Shown: positions 56,723 to 64,000 of the stretch, piece after piece
Layout: every line of letters begins with the position of its first letter
How positions within the stretch are numbered: position 1 is the first letter of the stretch
DNA from: Cristatella mucedo
Taxonomy: Eukaryota; Bryozoa; Phylactolaemata; Cristatellidae
Assembly: GCA_009760855.2 (NCBI GenBank)
Contig: WPIO01000025.1
Location: 3,847,001 to 3,911,000 of the forward strand
Length of the DNA stretch: 64,000 bases
Reading direction: 5' to 3'
Made by a program: the position numbers and the translations under genes
The notes under the pieces: model-generated
Seen by the model: the letters and a program-made list of their open reading frames with translations, nothing else
Told to the model about the DNA's origin: nothing
Databases searched by the model: none

Positions 56723-58639
56723 ATGAGAATGTTGTTGCTGTCGATGCAAACACTTTATTCCACCAACATGTATAGTTGTTTGTCGTCAATAGAAAATAAA
56801 GCCAGTGTCATTTTCGAAGGCTCACTGCTCAGAATGAAACAGTCTGTAACAGGGTTTCCTGTCCCGGCGTAATCAGACAGTTACTCGTAAGGTGAAACTC
56901 ATGGTAAAACTTTGCTCGATGCTCGATGGTTCTAGATCCATCCCCTCGAGGCATCTTCTGTTGCCGAAAGGGCTACCTCATTGTTGTAGGTGCACGAAGT
57001 CAGGAACTAACAAGTTTTAAAGTAATATCTGAGGCCTGTAAATGACTTTCTAGAGCTTAATGCAGGCTTCATGAGTGGCAAGGGGACTGAAAGTTCAATT
57101 ATAACTCATTGCAATACTTTTTTGAAACTTCAGTTATTATGTTAAACCATGCCAATCACATTTGTGGTGGCATTTTCTGATAATGCAAATTTCTACTTAA
57201 TCAAAGAGGACTTCCTTAAGCTATCCGATTCTTAACAAAGCCTACTTGCATCGCATTTAAAAGTCGACTTCTTAGTCACCTCACATTCATATGCTGCTGA
57301 CTGAGCATCCCAGCCATTTACCGCCAGAGGCCGCTTCAGCTTCAAGGGCAGCTTGACAATAGCGCTCATGGAAAAGACGCTGTCTCTTGCCAAGAAACAC
57401 GGCGACAATTGACTCGACGCTACAACTCGCGAGGCTATCTCAGTACTTTACAGAGTCTGTTCCTTGTAGGGAAAATTCCCGTGACATGTCTTTCAGAGAG
57501 AGACGTCTCTCGTCATCCAGCGAAACAGGCTTCCGGAGATTTCAGATTCAAAAAAGAGTACACTTACCGTAGCATGAGCTCTTCACATGTTTTTACTATA
57601 GCTAGCATCCGTGAAAGCTCCCGGTGGCATATATCTAAAGATATAGGTAAGGATGTCAACCGCCTCTGGCTCCTTTGACCTGATACAAAGGGGTATGTCG
57701 GATGGCAAGTCGGCAATCATGACCTGCACCCTACCGATGATTTGCCGCCTTGAGTAAGGATAAGACCACGCCCCTTCTTGGCTCAATAGTGGCTACTATA
57801 CTGAGCTTATTTGCTGTCATGGTCCAATGCAGCAGGTCTAGCATCCACGAAAAGAAAGATGGGAGATAGTTCACAGATGGCTATTATTTGTTCTCAATCT
57901 AGCTATACATATCTGAAGGTTCGATTAGTTTTTGGGATCGAGATTTAGTGCGATAGGGCCACGCTTTCTGATGATTCCCGATCTTGCCCCACTTAAGTAT
58001 TTCTGGATGGAATCGTTGTCCGCCACGACTTGGTGGACTAGAAAGATAGGTTTCTCAGATCCCTAGGATGCAAATAATAAGCAGTTCCACACAGCCACCC
58101 AAGACAGTGGGGGTAGATCTTTCGTCTAAAGAGCACGTGTGCACTTGAAATCTCTGCTTTAAAGCCAACAGCATTCCAGCTTCCCCCAGACCTTTGAGGT
58201 CATCTTGAATGTTAAACACTTCCAGATTTCGTACTGTCCCTGCGGTTCGGCTAAAGGCGGTAGTGATTTAATGCAGACACTGCCACAAACACAATTTATT
58301 AAAAATTATTTCCTGAACGTCCACCTAGTACAAAGAATCAATCGTAGAACTCAATACGAGGCGAAGGCAGTATGCACTATACGAAGGACGAAAACTTCTA
58401 CACATGAATGCAAAATGACAAGATAATTCTTCTGTTCAGCACACAAATGCTCAACAGTCGTGACCACTGTAATACTAGATCACTATTCCTTATCCGTTAA
58501 GTTGGAACTGAGAACCTTCCACTACGTAGATTGCGAGAAATACAGTGAGTGCATCAAAGAATAGTACTACCTCATAAGCCCAGGAATGGATCGTGCTAAT
58601 AAGATTGTGAGAGCTTTTGTTGGTATGACGACTTACAAT
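56723..58639. other. No gene recognised
   Basis: Short open frames only. Confidence 0.3.
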
Positions 58640-58865
58640 TTTCCAGAACTATCTGCTATTCCCTCGGTCAATTGACCAAAAGCCAAGCCGTCATTGAAGA
58701 AATTAGGTGCCGATCACCCGACGAAAGCCCACCTGTATCATCAGCCACCGAATGAAATCAGGCCTGATATGATCTGTACTCGAGAGCTTACTTGTACGCA
58801 GAGGCTCGCGTCATCCTCATTTCAACTAGAAAAATTTAACCGATATCCAGGACCTGACGTCTACA
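58640..58865 (+). repeat. Diverged direct repeat, copy 2
   Basis: Second copy of the block at 56,490, same orientation, about 2.1 kb away. Both are followed within 150 bp by GAAATAAAGCC-type sequence. Confidence 0.65.
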
Positions 58866-60130
58866 AGGCGACAGTTCTGCTGCTGCTGTCGACACAAGCT
58901 TTTGATTTTAACAACAGCAATAGATCAGTGTCGTGGGCGTAGAAATAAAGCCCGTGTCACGGGACTGCGAAATAGACACTAGCGAAAGAGCTCTCACTCA
59001 CTCGCAGGCTGCTCTCACATTTTGGCCACACTTGATTGGCCTTACAGCTGCTGCTAGCTTGCGACTTTCCTTAATGCACTTCGAAGTTATGTAAGTGTAT
59101 GTTATAGTTATAAGTGGGCGTTTATTCCAGGACACTGGCTTTAAGTATCAATTCCTGAGGTGGTTACCGGGGTGGGGGATTATTTGTACACTATTATTTA
59201 TTATTATTATTACACTTATTATTACACTTATTATTTGTACACTTTCAGTAGGTGCTAACTGAGCTGCTAAGTAACGAAGCTATTCGCACACCCCCGTGCG
59301 TATTTGGTAGCTTAGAGCTCAGAGCCCCTTATTTACTAAAGGGAATAGAGGAATCTGCCAAAGAAAAGCTGGTGCTGACGACTGTAAACAAAATCCAGTC
59401 ATGCAGCCGGCAGGCCTTCACAGGCCATTCGTCATTGTACTAATAGATCTTCGTAGACCATTCGTCAAACTGACCAGTTGAGTCGCCGAGGCAGGTCACC
59501 ATCCCCAACCAAAAGACTCGGCGAAAGAGCAGCTGAAAGAGGTGACTGGCTCAGAGGCTTATCAGTTGACTAACTCAACGACCTTGGCTGCTGACTGAGC
59601 CCCCTGATCTTGCTTAGATCGGCGCAGACAGGCACCACCGACTGAGCGCATTCGGAATATCTGGACCTTAAGTGCCGGGCTCAAGCTTGAACGACCATCA
59701 GAAAACTCCTCGTCATTAGCGGAGCTGCCCGGTTGTATCTCGGTCAACTGGAATTACTCTAGTCAAAATTCACAAGCAATTCACAAGCAGCAGGCTAGAA
59801 TGCTGAGCACTTCCTCATTGGAGCTCATGGATTGTTCAGGATTCGAGAATATAAAAGGACAGAACTGCAAGCTCTGCACTACAGCTGAGCATGTAACCAT
59901 CTCGCAAGGGACTGATGCCGGACGCGTGCTAAGTGGTGGGCAAGTGAGCTTTTTGTGTCGGGACAGAGTAAACGTTTTGATTTGCAAACGTTTGCGGTTC
60001 AGCTGAACTGCACATAGCCCATTCAGGGGGGTGAAATGATTCTGGGCATGATCTCGAAAATCCTTTCGAGATCATGCCTTCAGTTTCCGCGCACTCGACG
60101 CATGGACCATGTCATCGGATGACATTAAAA
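58866..60130. other. No gene recognised; one 14-bp-arm hairpin
   Basis: A perfect hairpin lies at 60,046-60,059 / 60,064-60,077 (GCATGATCTCGAAA, 4-base loop). A (TTATTA)-rich patch lies at 59,187-59,240. Confidence 0.5.
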
Positions 60131-60330
60131 CATTTCCTGCCTTGATGACATTTAAAACGAAACTGTTAACTCTACCTTGTCGCCAAAGTATTTGCTCGCT
60201 CTTGTGAAGTGCCCATCACGCGCCTATGTCTGCTTCCGTTGTTCATTTATTATCACCAATCAGTTTGTATGTTTCCTTCTATGCCTATTTGAAGTGCCTA
60301 AAAAATATTTAGTTCTCTATTGGTCACTAG
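60131..60330 (+). mobile_element. Decayed LINE 3'-end fragment
   Basis: CATTTAAAACGAAACTGTTA and GAAGTGCCTAAAAAATATTTAG loosely match the local LINE 3' end. Confidence 0.35.
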
Positions 60331-60514
60331 AACCAGATAAATTGAGTCTGTGGGAAAAACAAATTCTGCGAAAAATGTGAGCAAGCAAGGCCAAAATCTC
60401 AGCAGAAAAAATCAAAACATGTGCACAAAACTCAGTAATCTGCGCAAAATCGTCGTGGGGTTAAGCACATTGAATTTTAGTTATAATTGATTACATGAAG
60501 AAGTCAAAAATAAA

Positions 60515-60680
60515 ATTCATTATATAGCCCCTTACGAGTACTCGATCTTTATTCACGAGCTTCACATGTGCCACAGAGCTCGAGCCCACGACCTCTGTCA
60601 CCAACTGCATTCACCTTGATCCCGGTTATTAAAGTGGATCATCTGAACCATTGGGCAAAGCCAGCCAGACGCAGTCTACC
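60515..60680 (-). mobile_element. tRNA-derived SINE, family A, degraded
   Basis: Reverse complement has GGTCGTGGGCTCGAGC, CACATGTGAAGCTCGTGAAT and a GGGGCTATATAATGAAT tail. Confidence 0.6.
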
Positions 60681-61639
60681 AATCCGGCGGTCATTACAGA
60701 ATAGGGAAAGCATAAAAACCTCAAGTACAACCAAAACTAAGAATTTTACGTATTAACATCAAATAAATTGTCTGCTTTATGTTGGGGAATGCTGTCTTTC
60801 GGCAAATGAGTCATTGTGCATGCAAAACACCTGCTCATCTTCAACACTGCCACAAAACATGAACACACATCGGAGAGCAATCTGGAATCGCTGGGGCAGC
60901 CGGAAGTGCTTCGCTCTCTGCCAATCTTCAATAATCTCGCAGGCATGGCTGTCGTGTGACGGCGAATACGTACGATGACGTTAGCTATGGCCATTCGTAA
61001 CTTTGCACTGACCAAAGAGCGGCACATAAACGGTTCATGCTCTGGTGTTTCCCACGGCAGCACGAACAATCGCCGGGATCAGTATGAGCGAGTCAGTATG
61101 AGCGCGGGCAGTCCTAAAATGCGGCACTGCCGAGCTGGCTTGAAGCTTCAGCCGCGAGAGAGCGGCTTTTATTTCTACGAATGCTGCATTCGTTACAAAA
61201 AGATGGTCGCGAGCACTCCTCAAAAGATCTGGTAGATTCTGAAACCATCCCGGTACTTTCTGATCGAGCCATGTCCGCCTAGAATCAGTAATTGCATCCA
61301 AATGAAACTGCAAGTCGTGCATTAAGTTAAGCATTTGACGGACCAGACAATGTGCTGACGACCATCTCCTCACCAAAGCATAACAATACGCCTTTGTGCG
61401 ACTAACTACAAAAAGAACTTAAGCCTTTTTTGAGATGTTATACTTGTCTCTAAGAAAAGTCTTCAAAAATATTTCCGACTCTACCGCACTCGCACACTTC
61501 ACCTGTACTTGACGGAATCTCTAAGTGTCTCGAGGTCAGCGTCGCCGTCGGCTCTACAGGAGGGACCCGAATGACGACAGCAGCTCAACTGTCGGGTGCC
61601 TACTTTCAGCTGCCTAATTTAGCGAAAACTCGGGCTTAA
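60681..61639. other. No gene recognised
   Basis: Minus-strand frames of about 110 codons (60,746-61,376) have no domain; they may be decayed transposon sequence. Confidence 0.25.
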
Positions 61640-61870
61640 TTAAACAGGTGCACCTCATCCAAATTGGTTCATGCACTCCTGATAACCTCTCTTGACTTCT
61701 GTAACTCATAACCTGCGGGTCGTCCGGCCTGTGCAATGACATGCTCACAGATCGAGCAAAAAACTAAAGCAGCTAGATTTGTGTGTCGTGAAAGTTGCGA
61801 TTGCTACTCTCACCGACTCTCATCTGTGGCTTCTCATAAACTAGAAATAAATTTCATTCTCTGAGGTTGT
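61640..61870 (+). mobile_element. Decayed LINE reverse-transcriptase C-terminal fragment
   Basis: In shifted frames: SKLVHALLITSLDFCNS, then TKAARFVCRESCDCYSHRLS, the L2-type sequence before the HWLP motif. Confidence 0.6.
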
Positions 61871-62442
61871 TTGATATAAGGTTCTTATAATTACTCCTAG
61901 TAGTGTTATTTCTTTATTAGTCATGCCACAGAAGTATGAAAAATAGCCACCGTTCCCTAAAACTTGTCTTTTGAGACCAAAACGCTAGTTAACTGAACAA
62001 AATTAGCCTATTTCCAAGCAGGAAACTGACAAATTCGCGTCTAGTAGTTCATAGTTAGTAAGAAAGAACAGCAAACGAATCAAAACATATCAATTAACGT
62101 CTATTTATTCTTAGTTAATGTAAAAATAACCACTCAAAAGGATTCTGAAATGAGTAGATTATCTAGTTTTACAGCTATTTTTAGCATGGCTTTCTCGAAG
62201 AAGCCCCCAAACGTAGTCCTCTATCATGTTTTTACAGCAATGTCCCTTTAACCACATCACAAGTCAGCACTATCATGGTGGAAGCGCATGTCAAGCAGCT
62301 AGTCTGAGTAAGCTCGTTCAATTTTTTCTTCAATTAGTGAAGATGAGCGTCAAGGATGTGATCTTTGACAAGCATTGTACACCTCCATTTTGGTGTAGTT
62401 ATGTACGAGAGCCTGAACCAGCTGCTCTCTGTGCGTTCGTGT
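61871..62442. other. No gene recognised
   Basis: AT-richer sequence without open frames of note. Confidence 0.3.
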
Positions 62443-62446
62443 GTGC

Positions 62447-62497
<51 letters not shown>

Positions 62498-62505
62498 TGT
62501 GTGTG
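62443..62505. repeat. (GT)n microsatellite
   Basis: Alternating GT for about 60 bases. Confidence 0.95.
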
Positions 62506-63174
62506 TGTTTGTGGGCTTCTCAGCTTCTTGGAGAATTCGTCACACTCTATTATATTCTTCATTTGTGTCCAACGAAAGTAGCAGCTTTGACCTCAGATTG
62601 CCTCTGATTGCTGTGGAAAGATATGGTGTAGGTACTTCATAGCAGCTGACTCGTCGTCTAAAGCAGTGACAAATTGTTTGACGATGCCAAACTTGATTGT
62701 GCAGCGGTGGCATCAGCACCTTCGGAGGGTCTGCAAGCGACTCCCACTCGACGTTTTTCTTCCGTACACATATTCAAGCCACTATTGCCAGTGTACACGT
62801 ATGTACTAGTGCCCCTTAGTGCCCCGTAGTGCCCCGTAGTGCCCGGCTAAGTTGACAAAGTCCCGTTGACAAAGAGAACAAGGAAACTCCATGAAAACGA
62901 CTGATTTTTTTCCTTGTTCTGATAAATCGTGTGCACACGTAGCAAACTCTATGTGCTTGATTCTAGCAACCTATTGATGGCATTCCAATCAAATGTAGCT
63001 AATTACCCTTCTCTTGCTCTGCAATAACGTAGAATAGAAAGTTTGTTTAAAGAACCCGTACTGTTGCAATACTGTAAATACTAAGCGTCATGTCCGCCTA
63101 GCCCTAAATAATTCGGGTAGCTGTACAACTCTTGCTATTTAGGTGCGAATCTTTTCGAATGTGTTTGCTCTTTT

Positions 63175-64000
63175 AGCAAAGGAGACATGTTGTCAAACCT
63201 CTGGGACTTTAAAACTAGCCCTGCAGCCATATTCATAGCCAGCTGCAGTGGCCTAGTTGCTTTTTGTGGTAGCCCAGCCAAAAGGGAATTACAATAATCA
63301 AGCCGAGGCAGAACTAAGGAGCTAGTAACATTTTTTGCAAGCAGTGTGGAAGACAGCTTTTAATCTTAAATAGGGATCGCACGTGATGGCTAGCTGTTAG
63401 AAGCAGTCTTATGAATGAAGCTTCTAAAATTTAGGCAGCTGTTGAAAACGACACCTAAATTTCGAGCACGTGATGATTGTCGCACGACAGCATCTCCTAT
63501 TACAAGAGCAAAGCCTTTTAATCTAGCCACAAGTTTAGGGTGTCCTAGGAGTAGCAGTTCGGCTTTATTGTCATTTAGTTTCAAGAAATTTTCCGGCATC
63601 CAGGATCGCATGTCGGCAAGGCAAGCATTCAGTTTCTCAGTTGCAGCAGCAGATTCTGACGGTTTGAATGGCAAATACAGCTGAGTATCGTCAGCATAAA
63701 AGTAATATCCTATTCCGTGGTCCTTAATCACTTTTCGCAGAAGTTGGGTATAAATGGAGAACAGCAAGGGACCGAGGACAGACCGTTTAGGGACTCCACA
63801 GGTGGCCGGTCTCATGTGTTAGACCTGACCCCCACACGACACGGATTGAACACGATCAGATTAGTATGATTTGAACCATGCCAGTGCCTCGTCTGCCAGA
63901 CCGATCGTTGTTCTCAATAGTTCAAGTAGAACATCATGATCAATGGTGTCGAAGGCTGCTGATAGATCTAGCAGAGCTACGGCAGTGACATTCCCGTCAT
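63175..64000 (-). mobile_element. Second L2/CR1-type LINE lineage, reverse-transcriptase part, cut by window edge
   Basis: From the right edge leftwards: [20 protein letters not shown], a stretch with TAA and TAG stops, then [34 protein letters not shown] with an intact catalytic pair, [20 protein letters not shown] and [14 protein letters not shown]. It differs clearly from copies 1-3 in sequence, so it is another lineage. Its continuation lies beyond 64,000. Confidence 0.85.

Overview
The window looks like the genome of an invertebrate animal. Evidence: two spliced host genes with GT-AG introns, many L2/CR1-type LINE copies, tRNA-derived SINEs, a hAT MITE, long (CT)n and (CA)n tracts, and a large integrated Polinton/Maverick-type (adintovirus-like) DNA virus element. 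I cannot name the species. No rRNA, true tRNA gene or CRISPR array was recognised.

Bases 1 to about 21,030 are an AT-rich, gene-dense viral element cut by the left window edge. From left to right it holds a capsid-type protein (open to the edge), several small structural-type genes, a FtsK/HerA-type packaging ATPase, a zinc-ribbon protein with glycine/histidine/arginine-rich repeats, an adenain/Ulp1-type cysteine protease, a protein with an HDxxY (phospholipase A2-like) motif, an HNH-AP2 endonuclease, a membrane-anchored capsid-type protein with an adenain-like cleavage site, three consecutive fibre-like genes, several unknown small genes (two are tandem paralogues), an acidic protein, a small basic protein, and a long family-B DNA polymerase at the right end. 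The integrase is not in view and may lie left of the window. Most genes carry frameshifts or in-frame stops, so the element is decaying. It has also been hit by a SINE (8.4 kb), a LINE 3' fragment (10.5 kb) and a 2.8 kb 5'-truncated L2-type LINE (11.05-13.89 kb). Many of its genes share a TATA(t)AGAAA motif directly against the ATG, and two divergent gene pairs are only 12 and 20 bp apart.

From 21 to 36 kb the DNA is richer in GC. Two paralogous flavodoxin-fold NADPH-dependent FMN reductase genes face each other tail to tail (23,721-26,149 on + and 31,351-35,507 on -). Each has three exons with matching intron positions and phases. Between and inside them are microsatellites, a pogo-like MITE, a 28-bp-arm hairpin, SINEs, and two abutting minisatellites of ten perfect units each.

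From 36 to 64 kb I see almost only mobile-element debris: a near-complete L2-type ORF2 copy (42.9-46.2 kb), many LINE fragments on both strands, nested SINEs, a hAT MITE with a clear 8-bp target duplication that resembles SPIN elements, an HBS1-like GTPase fragment, and anonymous inverted and direct repeats. The two long LINE copies share an in-frame TGA and a 46-nt deletion, so they form a defective subfamily that was probably copied in trans.
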